In this document: positions 37,252-46,095 of the stretch, piece after piece | Layout: the number at the start of each line of letters is the position of its first letter | How positions within the stretch are numbered: position 1 is the stretch's first letter | Assembly (NCBI GenBank): GCA_903928495.1 | Contig: CAIYQZ010000058.1 | Location: forward strand, 1-64,000 | DNA: 64,000 nt | Reading direction: 5' to 3' | DNA from: an uncultured bacterium | GTDB taxonomy: Bacteria; Pseudomonadota; Gammaproteobacteria; Burkholderiales; Burkholderiaceae_C | Notes under the pieces: model-generated | The model's database searches: none | The model's input: only the letters and a program-made list of their open reading frames with translations | Told to the model about the DNA's origin: nothing | Made by a program: the position numbers and the translations under genes

Positions 37252-38304
37252 TCAGCGGGGAACGGTGGACGCCTGCCCTTTGAGCAGCGCCACCCCTTCG
37301 GTCAGCGCCACCGCGATGTCGTCGAACGAGCGCAGAAAGTCGGGCACCAGGCCGCTGCTGCGCTCGAAGGGGCCGAAGTTCACCAGCTTCAGGTCGGGGT
37401 ACTGGGCCATGACGGTTTCCAGAGTGCCGTTGCTGTCAACCAGGCCCAGCGCCAGCGCGTCCTGGCCGCCCCAAACCTCACCCGTGGTGTAGGTGCCAGC
37501 GGGCTGGGTGAGTTTCTTGCCGCGCCGGTCTTTCAGCAGTGTTTCAAACTGGCGGCCCAGTTCGTCCACCAGCGCCTGGGCCTTGGCCTCGCCTTCAGGC
37601 GTGCCGGGCTCAAACGGGTTGAGCATGCCTTTGAGGTTGCCCGAGGCGTAGGTTTTGGCCTTGACGTCATATTTTTCCAGCACGCGGTGCACGTCCCAGC
37701 TTTGCAGGATGGCCCCGATCGAGCCCACGAGCGAGTACTTGCCGCTGATGATTTCGTCGGCCGACAAAGCCACCATGTATCCGGCCGACGCACCCAGGTT
37801 GCCAATGATGGCCTGCACGGGTTTGGGGTGCTTTTTGCGAAGTTCGGCCACGGCATCCATGATGCGCTCGGCCTCCACAGGGGCGCCGCCCGGGGAGTCG
37901 ATGTACAGCACCACACGCTGCACGTTGTCGTCTTCAAACGCACGCTTGAGCGCAGGCACCACCAGCTTGGCGGAAGCAAGCTTGGCGTCGGCACTGATTT
38001 GCCCTTCCACCCTCACCACCCCAACTGCTGGCTCGCGCGCCATGACGGCGGGCATGGGCAGCAGTGCTTTGGCTGCCAGGGCGGCGTACACACCGACCGA
38101 GCCCACCACCAGCACACCCATCACCCAGCGGCGGAAGCTGGCGGAGCGGCGGGCCTCGGCTTCACGGCGCTGCTGGTCCAGCACAAAGGCTTTGGCCAGG
38201 CCCACCATGGCCTGTTCGGCGGTTTCGGTCTGCGCCATCAGCGCGGCTTCCACAGGGTTGGGGGCATTGCGCCTGGCCCACCAGCGGGTGAGAAAGTTGG
38301 ACAT
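37252..38304 (-). CDS. sppA: S49-family signal peptide peptidase (SppA/SohB type)
   Basis: 350-residue membrane-anchored serine protease that degrades cleaved signal peptides. One N-terminal membrane helix (about 58-80, VMGVLVVGSVGVYAALAAKAL) precedes the protease domain. VLYIDSPGGAPVEAERIMDAV is the family signature, the nucleophile is the Ser of IIGNLGASAGYM (near residue 173), and the general-base Lys is probably in YASGNLKGMLNPF. GSIGAILQSWDVHRVLEKY is also conserved. ATG 38304 was chosen; the frame is open beyond it without family similarity. It is convergent with ahpF (6 bp). Confidence 0.92.
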   Translation of the reverse strand: MSNFLTRWWARRNAPNPVEAALMAQTETAEQAMVGLAKAFVLDQQRREAEARRSASFRRWVMGVLVVGSVGVYAALAAKALLPMPAVMAREPAVGVVRVEGQISADAKLASAKLVVPALKRAFEDDNVQRVVLYIDSPGGAPVEAERIMDAVAELRKKHPKPVQAIIGNLGASAGYMVALSADEIISGKYSLVGSIGAILQSWDVHRVLEKYDVKAKTYASGNLKGMLNPFEPGTPEGEAKAQALVDELGRQFETLLKDRRGKKLTQPAGTYTTGEVWGGQDALALGLVDSNGTLETVMAQYPDLKLVNFGPFERSSGLVPDFLRSFDDIAVALTEGVALLKGQASTVPR

Positions 38305-38423
38305 GGTTGAAACCTCGTGGGAAACAGGTATCGGCTGTGCGCCGGTTGCATGTGCGAGCATATGGCAAGCACGCCCCCAGTGCAGTTGCCTGGGCAGCCA
38401 AGCCCCCACTCTCAAGGAACCCC

Positions 38424-38816
38424 ATGCCCCGACTCTGGATGACCCTTTCAGGCCTGTTCGGCGCCATCGGTGTGGCCGTGGCTGCCTGGAGCACACACGG
38501 CCTGCCCGCCATCGTGCCGGCCGATGAACTGGCCTTGGCCATCAGCCGAGCCAACACCGCCAATCAGTACCTGCTGCTGCATGCCCTGGCGCTGCTGGGA
38601 ATAGCGGTGGCGCAGCGGCAGGCACCGTCGGTGTGGCTGAACGTGGCTGGTGCGCTTTTTGTGGCGGGAATGCTGGGTTTTGCGGGTGGGTTGTACGGCC
38701 TGCGCATCCTGGCGGGCATCCACACCGGGCCGTCGGTGTACATCGTGCCCCTGGGTGGCACATGCCTGATATTGGGCTGGGCAGCGTTGGCCGTGGCGGG
38801 GTGGCGACGGGGTTGA
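38424..38816 (+). CDS. DUF423-family small membrane protein (YgdD-like)
   Basis: 130 residues with four hydrophobic segments. Family features: SGLFGAIGVAVAAWSTHGL, NQYLLLHALALLGIAV, AGALFVAGMLGFAGGLYGLRILAG, and the final PLGGTCLILGWAALAVAG. Function unknown. AAGGAAC is the ribosome site before ATG 38424. Confidence 0.88.
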   Translation: MPRLWMTLSGLFGAIGVAVAAWSTHGLPAIVPADELALAISRANTANQYLLLHALALLGIAVAQRQAPSVWLNVAGALFVAGMLGFAGGLYGLRILAGIHTGPSVYIVPLGGTCLILGWAALAVAGWRRG

Positions 38817-38838
38817 CGGAGGTGAGCACGTCAAAGTT

Positions 38839-38857
38839 ATTGCGAGTAATTCGCATT
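38839..38857 (+). promoter_or_regulatory. Fur-box-like operator before the siderophore receptor
   Basis: Dyad TGCGA-GTAAT-TCGCA (38841-38855) inside ATTGCGAGTAATTCGCATT, about 110 bp before the receptor start. A CATAAT at 38865-38870 may be the -10 box, so the dyad would cover the -35 region. The same TGCGA-N5-TCGCA arms recur before tonB. Confidence 0.65.
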
Positions 38858-38966
38858 AGCGTGTCATAATCCAGGGCATCAGCCAGCCACTGACCCGCCA
38901 TGCGCACCGCCGTTTGGCGTGGGCGTCATCAGCCAGCCGACAACTCTCTGATGGACACCACACCCC

Positions 38967-41261
38967 ATGCTCCGCCGTTCACATTCAGGCCAAAAAGTGA
39001 CTTCAGCGCTTGCCAATAAACACTTCACAGCTACTAACTTTTCGTCATCGACAGGCACATTGTTGCCGCTGGGAGCCATGCTGGTGGCCGGTTCCATGGG
39101 TGCACTGGCCCAAACCGCCCCTGCCGACGGCGGCAAAACCCTGTCAACCGTCACGGTGAAAGAAGCGGCTGAAGCACCCGAGGGCAAAGACAGCATCCGC
39201 GCCACCGACACCACCATTGGCAAAGGCCGCCAGGCGCTGCGCGACATCCCACAGTCGGTCACCGTCGTGACCGAAAAGCTGATGGACGACCGCAACCTGG
39301 ACACCATGAAAGAAGTGCTGAAGACCACTGGCGGTATCAGCTTCCTGGCGGCCGAGGGCGGGGAAGAAGACATTCGCCTGCGTGGTTTTGCGCTGCAAAG
39401 CACCGGCGACGTGTTTGTGGACGGCATGCGCGACCCGGCGTTCTACGACCGCGACACCTTTGCGCTGGACCGTGTGGAAGTGCTGCGCGGCTCGGCGTCG
39501 TTGCTGTTCGGGCGTGGCTCGACGGGCGGTGCGGTGAACATGGTCAACAAGGTGCCCCGCCTCATTGACGAACATCAGGTGGACCTGACGGTGGGCAGCC
39601 ACGGCTACAAGCGGGCAGTGGGCGACTTCAACATCCAAACCAGCGATAACGCAGCCCTGCGTCTGAACATCATGGCCACCCAGGCCAACAACAACGGCGC
39701 GGGCTCCGGCATCGACAAAAAAGGCATTGCCGCCACCTACCGCCACGGCATTGGCGAACGCGACGAATTCAGCGCCAGCCTGTACCACCTGGACAACCGG
39801 AACGGCATGAATTACGGCATGCCGTGGATACGCCCCACCGCCGCCTCGCCCGCCAGCGCCACCACCGTGCTTCCGCTGGACCCTTCGGCCTATTACGGCA
39901 TGGCCAGCGACCGCAACGCGGGCCAGGCCACCCATGTGACGCTGAGCCACACCCACCGGTTTGACCGCGACAACGAGATCACCACCAAGGTGCGCAAGGG
40001 TGCGTATGAGCGGGACCAGCGTGCGAGCACCGTGCGCTTTGGCGCTGCAGCCACACAGCCCGGGGGCGCGGCGGTCAGTTTGGCAACCTTTGGCCCGAAC
40101 ACGGTGATCACACGCGGCACACAACTCAAAGTCCAGAACCTGGACAACCTTTACGCGCAGAGCGACTTCAGCGGCAAGTTCGAGGCCTTGGGCTTCAAGC
40201 ACGAGTTGCAAGCCGGTGCCGACTTTGCACAGGAGGAAAAAGTGGTCTTCGGCGCTCTGAGCGCGGCCCAGGGTGGCGTGGTGCTCACCAAACCCACCAC
40301 CACCGTGGGCACGCCAAACGACAGCGCATCCATCAACGAAAGCCTGCGCGTGCTGCGCGAAACCAGCCGCTACAAGTCCAAGGGCTTTGGAGCCTATGTG
40401 CAAGACCTGGTGCAGGTGGCACCACACTGGAAGGTGCTGGCCGGGTTGCGCTACGACCACTTGACCGGTGACTACTTCACCTACGCCATTCCCACCAATG
40501 CGGCAGGCCCTGTCGCCACCACCAGCTACCGCATGAAGGTGTCTGAAGTGAGCAAGCGCTTGGGCGTGCTGTACCAGCCCAACGCGCTGCACAGCTACCA
40601 CGCTTCAGCGGCCACGTCGTTCAACACCTCGGGCGACGCGTATTCGCTGGGGGCCACCAACGTCAACACCCCGCCCGAGCAGGCCATCAACGTCGAATTC
40701 GGTGGCAAGCTGGACTCGGCTGACCGGCAGTGGACGACCCGGTTTGCGGTGTTTCGCAGCACCAAGCTGCACGAGCGCAACACCGACCCGCTGGTGAATC
40801 TGGTCACGCTGTCAGGCAAAAGGCACGTGGCCGGAGCCGAAGTGGACGTGACCGGACGCCTCAGCCCGAAGTGGGAAGTGTTTGGTTCTTACATGTGGAT
40901 GCCGGTTGCCAACATCAACCAAGGCGTGGCGGGTTCCGAAGGCCAAGGCACCCGCCCCAGCCTCACGCCCTACCACTCGGGCACGGTGTGGACCACCTAC
41001 CAACTCACGCCCCAACTGCGGGTGGGTGGTGGCCTCAATTTCCGGGGCCGCCAGACGCCCAACCGCAACCCGGGCTGGGAAGTGCCGAGCTGGGTCACGG
41101 CCGACCTGATGGCTGAATACAAGTTCGACTTTGACCGCCTGACCATGAAGGCCAACCTGACCAACATCACCAACAAGCTGTACGCAGATTCGCTGTATTC
41201 AGGCCACTACATTCCCGGTGCGGGCCGCATGTTGCAGGTAACGGCCAACATCAGGTTCTGA
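38967..41261 (+). CDS. fiu: TonB-dependent catecholate siderophore receptor (Fiu-like)
   Basis: 764-residue outer-membrane receptor for ferric catecholate siderophores or their breakdown products. It has a signal peptide with an ALAQ-TAP cleavage region near residue 50, a TonB-box-like LSTVTVKEA, a plug domain (about 70-190: [56 protein letters not shown]), then the 22-strand barrel ending LQVTANIRF with terminal Phe. The Fiu/PiuA assignment rests on sequence feel plus the piuC gene four bases downstream. A Fur-like site precedes it. Confidence 0.92.
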   Translation: MLRRSHSGQKVTSALANKHFTATNFSSSTGTLLPLGAMLVAGSMGALAQTAPADGGKTLSTVTVKEAAEAPEGKDSIRATDTTIGKGRQALRDIPQSVTVVTEKLMDDRNLDTMKEVLKTTGGISFLAAEGGEEDIRLRGFALQSTGDVFVDGMRDPAFYDRDTFALDRVEVLRGSASLLFGRGSTGGAVNMVNKVPRLIDEHQVDLTVGSHGYKRAVGDFNIQTSDNAALRLNIMATQANNNGAGSGIDKKGIAATYRHGIGERDEFSASLYHLDNRNGMNYGMPWIRPTAASPASATTVLPLDPSAYYGMASDRNAGQATHVTLSHTHRFDRDNEITTKVRKGAYERDQRASTVRFGAAATQPGGAAVSLATFGPNTVITRGTQLKVQNLDNLYAQSDFSGKFEALGFKHELQAGADFAQEEKVVFGALSAAQGGVVLTKPTTTVGTPNDSASINESLRVLRETSRYKSKGFGAYVQDLVQVAPHWKVLAGLRYDHLTGDYFTYAIPTNAAGPVATTSYRMKVSEVSKRLGVLYQPNALHSYHASAATSFNTSGDAYSLGATNVNTPPEQAINVEFGGKLDSADRQWTTRFAVFRSTKLHERNTDPLVNLVTLSGKRHVAGAEVDVTGRLSPKWEVFGSYMWMPVANINQGVAGSEGQGTRPSLTPYHSGTVWTTYQLTPQLRVGGGLNFRGRQTPNRNPGWEVPSWVTADLMAEYKFDFDRLTMKANLTNITNKLYADSLYSGHYIPGAGRMLQVTANIRF

Positions 41262-41265
41262 TGCC

Positions 41266-41958
41266 ATGCTGATCACCCTGCCCGACATTCTCAGCGCCGA
41301 CCAACTGGTCACTGCCCGCCAACTGCTGTCCAACGCTCCGTGGGAAAACGGCGCCCAAAGCGCTGGGCCGCAAGCACGCATGGCAAAAAACAACGAGCAG
41401 TTGCCGCACGGCTGTGAAGCGGCCACCGCCATCAGCCAGATGGTGCTGGGTGGGCTCAACCGCTCGGCGCTGTTCTTCAGCGCCGCCCTGCCCATGCGCA
41501 TCTTCACGCCGCGCGTCAACCGCTACTGCGGCGCGGCCAACACGTATGGCAACCACATCGACAACGCCATCAGGCTGAAACCGCTGGACGGCGGCGGTAC
41601 CGAGTGCGTGCGAACCGATGTGTCATGCACCGTGTTTTTGAACGACCCCGACGACTACGACGGCGGCGAACTGACCATCAGCGACACCTACGGCACACGC
41701 GGCGTGAAGTTGCCCGCCGGCCATGCCGTGCTGTACCCCGGCACCAGCCTGCACCAGGTCACGCCGGTCACCCGTGGCCAGCGCCTGGCCAGCTTTCTGT
41801 GGGTGCAAAGCATGGTGCGCAGCGACGAACAGCGCCGCCTGCTGTTTGACATGGACATGGCGCTCCTGGCGCTGCGCCAGCGCGAGGGCGAGACCGCCGA
41901 GGCCATCCAGCTCACCGGCACTTACCACAACCTGCTGCGCATGTGGGCCGAGACCTGA
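41266..41958 (+). CDS. piuC: PKHD-type Fe(II)/2-oxoglutarate hydroxylase PiuC
   Basis: 230-residue dioxygenase of the PKHD type, typically paired with Fiu/PiuA receptors. Metal ligands are seen as HxD in YGNHIDNAI (near residue 97) and the distal His in [15 protein letters not shown] (near 159), followed by the Arg that binds 2-oxoglutarate. The N-terminal [14 protein letters not shown] is typical. Substrate unknown. It starts four bases after the receptor stop and ends two bases before the oxidase gene, so all three are one operon. Confidence 0.92.
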   Translation: MLITLPDILSADQLVTARQLLSNAPWENGAQSAGPQARMAKNNEQLPHGCEAATAISQMVLGGLNRSALFFSAALPMRIFTPRVNRYCGAANTYGNHIDNAIRLKPLDGGGTECVRTDVSCTVFLNDPDDYDGGELTISDTYGTRGVKLPAGHAVLYPGTSLHQVTPVTRGQRLASFLWVQSMVRSDEQRRLLFDMDMALLALRQREGETAEAIQLTGTYHNLLRMWAET

Positions 41959-41960
41959 CC

Positions 41961-43202
41961 ATGCAAGCCTTGAAGCCCATTCCCCCGCACATCGTCAACC
42001 TGGCCGACCACGAAGCCGCTGCCCGCGAGGCACTGGACGACAACGCCTGGGCCTACTTTGCCGGTGGCGCAGCCGACGAACTGACACTGCGAGCCAATGT
42101 GTCCGCGTGGCAGGGGCTGCAGTTGCTGCCCCGTGTGCTTCAACCTCTGCAAGCGGGCCACAGCCAGGTGCAGTTGCTGGGCCGCACCCTCGCCCACCCG
42201 GTGCTGCTGGCCCCAGTGGCCTACCAGCGCATGGCCCACCCCGATGGCGAGTTGGCCACCGCGCTGGCTGCCGCCGCCCAGGGTGCAGGGCTGGTCCTGA
42301 GCACACAGGCCAGCACGCCGCTGGAAGATGTGGCACACGCCTACCACCGCATGGCAAGCGACCCGGCCAGCGACAGCCCTGGCCCCCTGTGGTTCCAGCT
42401 GTACCTGCAACCCCGCCGCGACACCACTCTGCAGTTGCTGGCCCGCGCCGAAGCAGCCGGTTTCGAGGCTATTGTGCTGACGGTGGACGCCCCGGTGCAC
42501 GGCGCCCGCGACCGCGAACGCCGCGCCGGGTTTCGACTGCCCCCCGGCATTCGCGCCGTCAACCTGCCTGCCACAGACTCCTGCAGCACCACCCCACCCG
42601 GTGACGCCTCGACGATTGGGGGGCTGTTGCAACACTCCCCCACCTGGGCCGATGTGCGCTGGCTGGTACAGACCACACGGCTGCCCGTGCTGCTGAAGGG
42701 CATTCTTCATCCCGACGATGCGCGCCAGGCGCTCGATGTCGGAGTTGCGGGCGTGATCGTCTCCAACCACGGCGGGCGCACGCTCGACACCTGCCTGCCA
42801 ACCGCCCACGCCCTGCCCGCCGTGGCCCAGGCCGTGGGCGCACACATGGCGGTGCTGGCCGATGGCGGCATTCGCCGGGGCACCGACGTGTTCAAAGCCC
42901 TGGACATGGGTGCACACGCCGTGCTGGTGGGCAAACCGTATGTGTACGGGCTGGCCCACGCAGGTGCGGTGGGCGTGGCACATGTCATCCGTCTGTTGCG
43001 CGACGAGTTCGACATTGCGCTGGCGCTGTGTGGCTGCGCCTCGCCCGCTGACATTCGCCCGGCACACCTGGTCAGTGAAAAACAATACCCACCTACATCA
43101 AATGCGATCCATTCGCATTTAAAATACAGCAATCAACCTTCGGCCTGCACACCACTCAACCCACACCACAGGGCGCCATCTGCTGCGCAGTTGTCCCAGT
43201 AA
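41961..43202 (+). CDS. FMN-dependent alpha-hydroxy-acid oxidase/dehydrogenase
   Basis: TIM-barrel flavoenzyme of the lactate/glycolate oxidase family; oxidises an L-2-hydroxy acid to the 2-oxo acid. 413 residues. Seen: WAYFAGGAADELTLRAN, LLAPVAYQRMAHPDGE, WFQLYLQPRRD, IVLTVDAPVHGARDRERR, LPVLLKGILHPDDA, and the active-site VSNHGGRTLD with His and Arg, then LADGGIRRGTDVFKALDMGA. The family part ends near residue 370; the last ~45 residues run through a Fur-like site and the tonB leader, so they look like read-through of non-coding DNA. The physiological substrate is unknown. Confidence 0.9.
   Translation: MQALKPIPPHIVNLADHEAAAREALDDNAWAYFAGGAADELTLRANVSAWQGLQLLPRVLQPLQAGHSQVQLLGRTLAHPVLLAPVAYQRMAHPDGELATALAAAAQGAGLVLSTQASTPLEDVAHAYHRMASDPASDSPGPLWFQLYLQPRRDTTLQLLARAEAAGFEAIVLTVDAPVHGARDRERRAGFRLPPGIRAVNLPATDSCSTTPPGDASTIGGLLQHSPTWADVRWLVQTTRLPVLLKGILHPDDARQALDVGVAGVIVSNHGGRTLDTCLPTAHALPAVAQAVGAHMAVLADGGIRRGTDVFKALDMGAHAVLVGKPYVYGLAHAGAVGVAHVIRLLRDEFDIALALCGCASPADIRPAHLVSEKQYPPTSNAIHSHLKYSNQPSACTPLNPHHRAPSAAQLSQ
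43100..43120 (+). promoter_or_regulatory. Fur-box-like operator before tonB
   Basis: Perfect 8-bp dyad AAATGCGA-TCCAT-TCGCATTT, 90 bp before the tonB start and within the 3' end of the oxidase gene. It shares TGCGA-N5-TCGCA with the site before the receptor gene. TAAAATAC directly downstream could supply a -10 element. Confidence 0.7.
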
Positions 43203-43209
43203 GCTTCGC

Positions 43210-43932
43210 ATGTCTGCCGTTTCTGCACCGTTCCCACCCATGGCCACCGCTCCTCGCCGCCTCTCGCGCAACGCCACGCTCGCCGTGGCCGTGGTGGGTT
43301 TGCATGTGGCTGGCCTGTACGCCCTGCAAAGCGGGCTGTTGCTCCGCGCGGCGGAGGTGGTGGTGCCAGTGGAAGTGCTCGCGCAGTTCATAGAGCCCGC
43401 GCAACCCAAGGTCGAGCCCCCACCTCCCCCACCCCAGCAGCCCAAACCCAAGCTCCAACCCCAGCCGGTGCAGCCAAAACCCCAGCCCACTCCGCTACCA
43501 CCGCCCTCCATGCCCGTGGCCGTGTTGTCTGCCGAGCCCGCTGCCAACGCCGTGACCGGCGTGACAACGCCGCAACCACCCCCGCCGCCCATCGCAGCAC
43601 CCGTGTCCGTGGCACCACCCGCGCCCCCGGCCCCACCGGCACCGCCCCGCATCCAGCTGCCCGACAGCAACGCCGACTACCTCAACAACCGGGCCCCGGC
43701 ATATCCCCCCCTGAGCAAGCGTTTGGGTGAACAGGGAAAAGTGGTGGTGCGCGTGTTCATTGACACCGATGGCAATGCCACCCAGGCCGAAATCCGCACC
43801 AGCAGCGGCTACGACCGCCTGGACCAGACGGCCCTGAAAACCGTGCAGGCCTGGAAGTACCTGCCCGGCAAGGTGAACGGCGAGCCCAAGGCCATGTGGT
43901 TCAACGTGCCCATCAACTTCGTGCTGGAGTGA
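43210..43932 (+). CDS. tonB: Energy transducer TonB
   Basis: 240 residues. One N-terminal membrane anchor (TLAVAVVGLHVAGLYALQSG, about 22-41) is followed by a long proline-rich periplasmic spacer (about 60-150, PxPxPxP blocks with few Glu/Lys) and the C-terminal TonB domain (APAYPPLSKRLGEQGKVVVRVF, then VQAWKYLPGKVNGEP and WFNVPINFVLE). It passes proton-motive energy from ExbBD to outer-membrane receptors such as the Fiu-like one upstream. Confidence 0.95.
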   Translation: MSAVSAPFPPMATAPRRLSRNATLAVAVVGLHVAGLYALQSGLLLRAAEVVVPVEVLAQFIEPAQPKVEPPPPPPQQPKPKLQPQPVQPKPQPTPLPPPSMPVAVLSAEPAANAVTGVTTPQPPPPPIAAPVSVAPPAPPAPPAPPRIQLPDSNADYLNNRAPAYPPLSKRLGEQGKVVVRVFIDTDGNATQAEIRTSSGYDRLDQTALKTVQAWKYLPGKVNGEPKAMWFNVPINFVLE

Positions 43933-43938
43933 AGAGCG

Positions 43939-43996
43939 GCATTTTCAATAAAAAAATGCCCCTACCGCTTTCTGCCATTGGTTTTTAAGCTATTTG
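43939..43996 (-). repeat. Dispersed AT-rich repeat between tonB and exbB
   Basis: On the minus strand: ATAGC, N8, CAAT, N6, AAGCG, GTAGGGGC, then a T-rich tail. It fills most of the 81 bp tonB-exbB gap. The element is read antisense to the operon. Confidence 0.7.
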
Positions 43997-44013
43997 TTTT
44001 TGGAGATTTTTCG

Positions 44014-44796
44014 ATGGAAACGCAATTCGGACTGGCCCACGTGTGGTCACAAGGCGACTGGGTCACCCGCGCAGTGGCGGTCATTTTGTTGGGCATGTCA
44101 CTGGCCAGCTGGCTGGTCATACTCATCAAGGTGCTTGACTTGCGCACCCACCGCCAACAGGCCCAGGGCTCTGAAGCGTTCTGGCACGCGACTGACTTTG
44201 AAGACGGGCTGCGCCAACTGGGCACCGACGCCAACAACCCCTTTCGCCAGCTGGCCGAGACCGGGCGCGAAGCCACCCGGCACATCCTGCGCAACGACGA
44301 CCCCACCGCCCGCCCCGGCAACACAGCTCCCCGGCCACAGCTGCACGACCAGCTGGACGTGAGTGACTGGGTGACGCGCGAGTTGCGCAACAGCATCGAC
44401 GAGTTCACGGCCAAGCTGCAGGGCGGCATGGCCGTGCTGGCCTCGGTGGGATCCACCGCACCGTTTGTGGGGCTGTTCGGGACCGTCTGGGGCATTTACC
44501 ACGCGCTGCTGGGCATTGGCGCAGCAGGCCAGGCCACCATCGACAAGGTGGCAGGCCCCATTGGCGAAGCGCTCATCATGACCGCGCTGGGCCTGGCCGT
44601 GGCCATCCCGGCCGTGCTGGGCTACAACGCGCTGGTGCGGGGCAACAAGGGTGTGCTGCACAAGCTCAACCGCTTCGGCCACGACCTGCATGCCCTGTTT
44701 GTGACCGGCGCCCGCGTCAGCCAGGGCGGGCACACCGCTGGCCCGGCCCCCAGCGCATCACCCGCCCCTGCGGTGGTGACCCTGCGCAAACCCTGA
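44014..44796 (+). CDS. exbB: Biopolymer transport protein ExbB (MotA/TolQ/ExbB family)
   Basis: 260-residue proton-channel subunit. The first membrane helix is AVILLGMSLASWLVILIKVL (about 18-38), and a cytoplasmic domain holds residues 60-140. The second and third helices are GMAVLASVGSTAPFVGLFGTVWGIYHAL (about 145-170) and LIMTALGLAVAIPAVLGYNAL (about 188-210), the classic motifs. TGGAGA precedes ATG 44014. Confidence 0.95.
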   Translation: METQFGLAHVWSQGDWVTRAVAVILLGMSLASWLVILIKVLDLRTHRQQAQGSEAFWHATDFEDGLRQLGTDANNPFRQLAETGREATRHILRNDDPTARPGNTAPRPQLHDQLDVSDWVTRELRNSIDEFTAKLQGGMAVLASVGSTAPFVGLFGTVWGIYHALLGIGAAGQATIDKVAGPIGEALIMTALGLAVAIPAVLGYNALVRGNKGVLHKLNRFGHDLHALFVTGARVSQGGHTAGPAPSASPAPAVVTLRKP

Positions 44797-44808
44797 AGGA
44801 GCACACAC

Positions 44809-45228
44809 ATGGCCCACGGCGGTTTTTCAGACAACGACGACAACGAGATGCTCAGCGAGATCAACATGATTCCGCTCATCGACGTGATGCTGGTGTTGCT
44901 GATCGTGTTCATCATCACCGTGCCGGTGATGAAACACGCGGTCAACATCGACCTGCCCCGCGCCAGCAACGAAAAAGAGCTGGTCAAACCCGAAACCGTG
45001 CGCCTGAGCGTGGACGCCGACGGTGCGTATTTCTGGAACGAACAGAGGCTGGCAGACGACAACGAGCTGCAAGGCCACCTGGCCGCCGCTGCGGCCCAGA
45101 ACCCACAGCCCGACCTGCACATACGCGGCGACCGCGCAGTGCGCTACGAGCGCGTGGCGCAGGCCATGGCCGCGGCACAGCAGGCCGGGATGAAAAAGAT
45201 TGGTTTTGTGATGGAGCCCGCGAAATGA
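44809..45228 (+). CDS. exbD: Biopolymer transport protein ExbD
   Basis: 139 residues. One N-terminal membrane helix contains the key aspartate in SEINMIPLIDVMLVLLIVFII (Asp near residue 24). The periplasmic domain follows, with VNIDLPRASNEKE and VAQAMAAAQQAGMKKIGFVMEP. It works with ExbB as the proton motor for TonB. It is 12 bp behind exbB and overlaps hemP by four bases. Confidence 0.96.
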   Translation: MAHGGFSDNDDNEMLSEINMIPLIDVMLVLLIVFIITVPVMKHAVNIDLPRASNEKELVKPETVRLSVDADGAYFWNEQRLADDNELQGHLAAAAAQNPQPDLHIRGDRAVRYERVAQAMAAAQQAGMKKIGFVMEPAK

Positions 45229-45434
45229 GCCCTCAGTCTTGCCTAGGTGACGGCAACTCTGACTCGCCGACCGCGCCACCAGTGGCTGCTACTGCGGGCG
45301 GCAGACATGAGGCACCACCCGCGCTCTCCAGCCAGCAGTTGATGCAAGGGCACTCAACCGTGGCCATCACCCACAACGGCACCACCTACCGCCTGCAGAC
45401 CACCCGGCTGGGCAAACTCATTCTGACGAAGTAA
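45225..45434 (+). CDS. hemP: Hemin uptake protein HemP
   Basis: 69-residue member of the small HemP/HmuP family. The diagnostic C-terminal half is SSQQLMQGHSTVAITHNG, TYRLQTTRLGKLILTK. The first ~30 residues are low complexity. HemP/HmuP proteins are needed for expression or function of haem receptors in related bacteria. ATG overlaps the exbD stop (ATGA), tying haem/iron uptake to the exbBD operon. Confidence 0.9.
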   Translation: MSPQSCLGDGNSDSPTAPPVAATAGGRHEAPPALSSQQLMQGHSTVAITHNGTTYRLQTTRLGKLILTK

Positions 45435-45453
45435 GCCCGCCGCAGCTCCGTTA

Positions 45454-45861
45454 TTACAGACCGATGGCGGCGATGCCTGCCTTGGCGACCTGCGCGTCTT
45501 CGTTAGATTTCACGCCACTCACACCCACCGCACCCAGGCAATACCCGTCTTTCATGATGGGCACGCCGCCTTCCAGCATGCCATGGATGAAAGGCGCACT
45601 CAGGAACGAAGTGCGGCCACCGTTGATGACGTCTTCGTAGCCCTTGCTTTCGCGGCGGCCCATCACAGACGTATTGGCTTTGGCGGGTGCAATGTGGGCA
45701 GACAGGGGAGCTGCGCCATCCAGGCGCTGCAGCCACAGCAGGTGGCCGCCTTCGTCGGCAATGGCAATGGTCACGGCCCAGCCGTTTTTCAGGGCCTCTG
45801 CTTCGGCGGCAGCGGCAATCGCTTTGACGTCGGACAGTTCAAGAGTGGGTTTGGTTTTCAT
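45454..45861 (-). CDS. GlcG/HbpS-family haem-degrading-like protein
   Basis: 135 residues, complete single domain: LSDVKAIAAAAEAEALKNGW, VTIAIADEGGHLLWLQRLDGA, GRRESKGYEDVINGGRTSFLS, GVPIMKDGYCLGAVGVSGV and DAQVAKAGIAAIG. Members bind haem or cobalamin or are of unknown role; proximity to hemP makes a haem link attractive but unproved. It is convergent with hemP (19 bp). Confidence 0.88.
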   Translation of the reverse strand: MKTKPTLELSDVKAIAAAAEAEALKNGWAVTIAIADEGGHLLWLQRLDGAAPLSAHIAPAKANTSVMGRRESKGYEDVINGGRTSFLSAPFIHGMLEGGVPIMKDGYCLGAVGVSGVKSNEDAQVAKAGIAAIGL

Positions 45862-46095
45862 GGTTCAGCCTTGCGCAATGTTGTATGCAACCCATGAGCT
45901 TAGCGGCGCAATCACCGACTGTGGGGCGGAATTACCCACACGCAAGTCATAGAACTTTTTCGGCTCCCGCCGGTCTGATCCCCGTGTGCCACGCAACGCA
46001 GCGCTTTTCTCTAGAATGCGCCGCATCGCTGGGCACGCGGCCCGGCGGGCGGCCTTCCACCGCGTTTTTTGTATTCAACCTCTGGAGACCCCACC

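Noticed and set aside
39144-40601. 485-codon open frame opposite the TonB-dependent receptor
   Set aside because: Val/His/Ala-rich shadow; the receptor has plug and barrel motifs in the real frame.
43119-43670. Glycine-rich open frame opposite tonB
   Set aside because: It mirrors the proline-rich TonB spacer (CCN codons read as GGN); not a PE_PGRS-like or structural protein.
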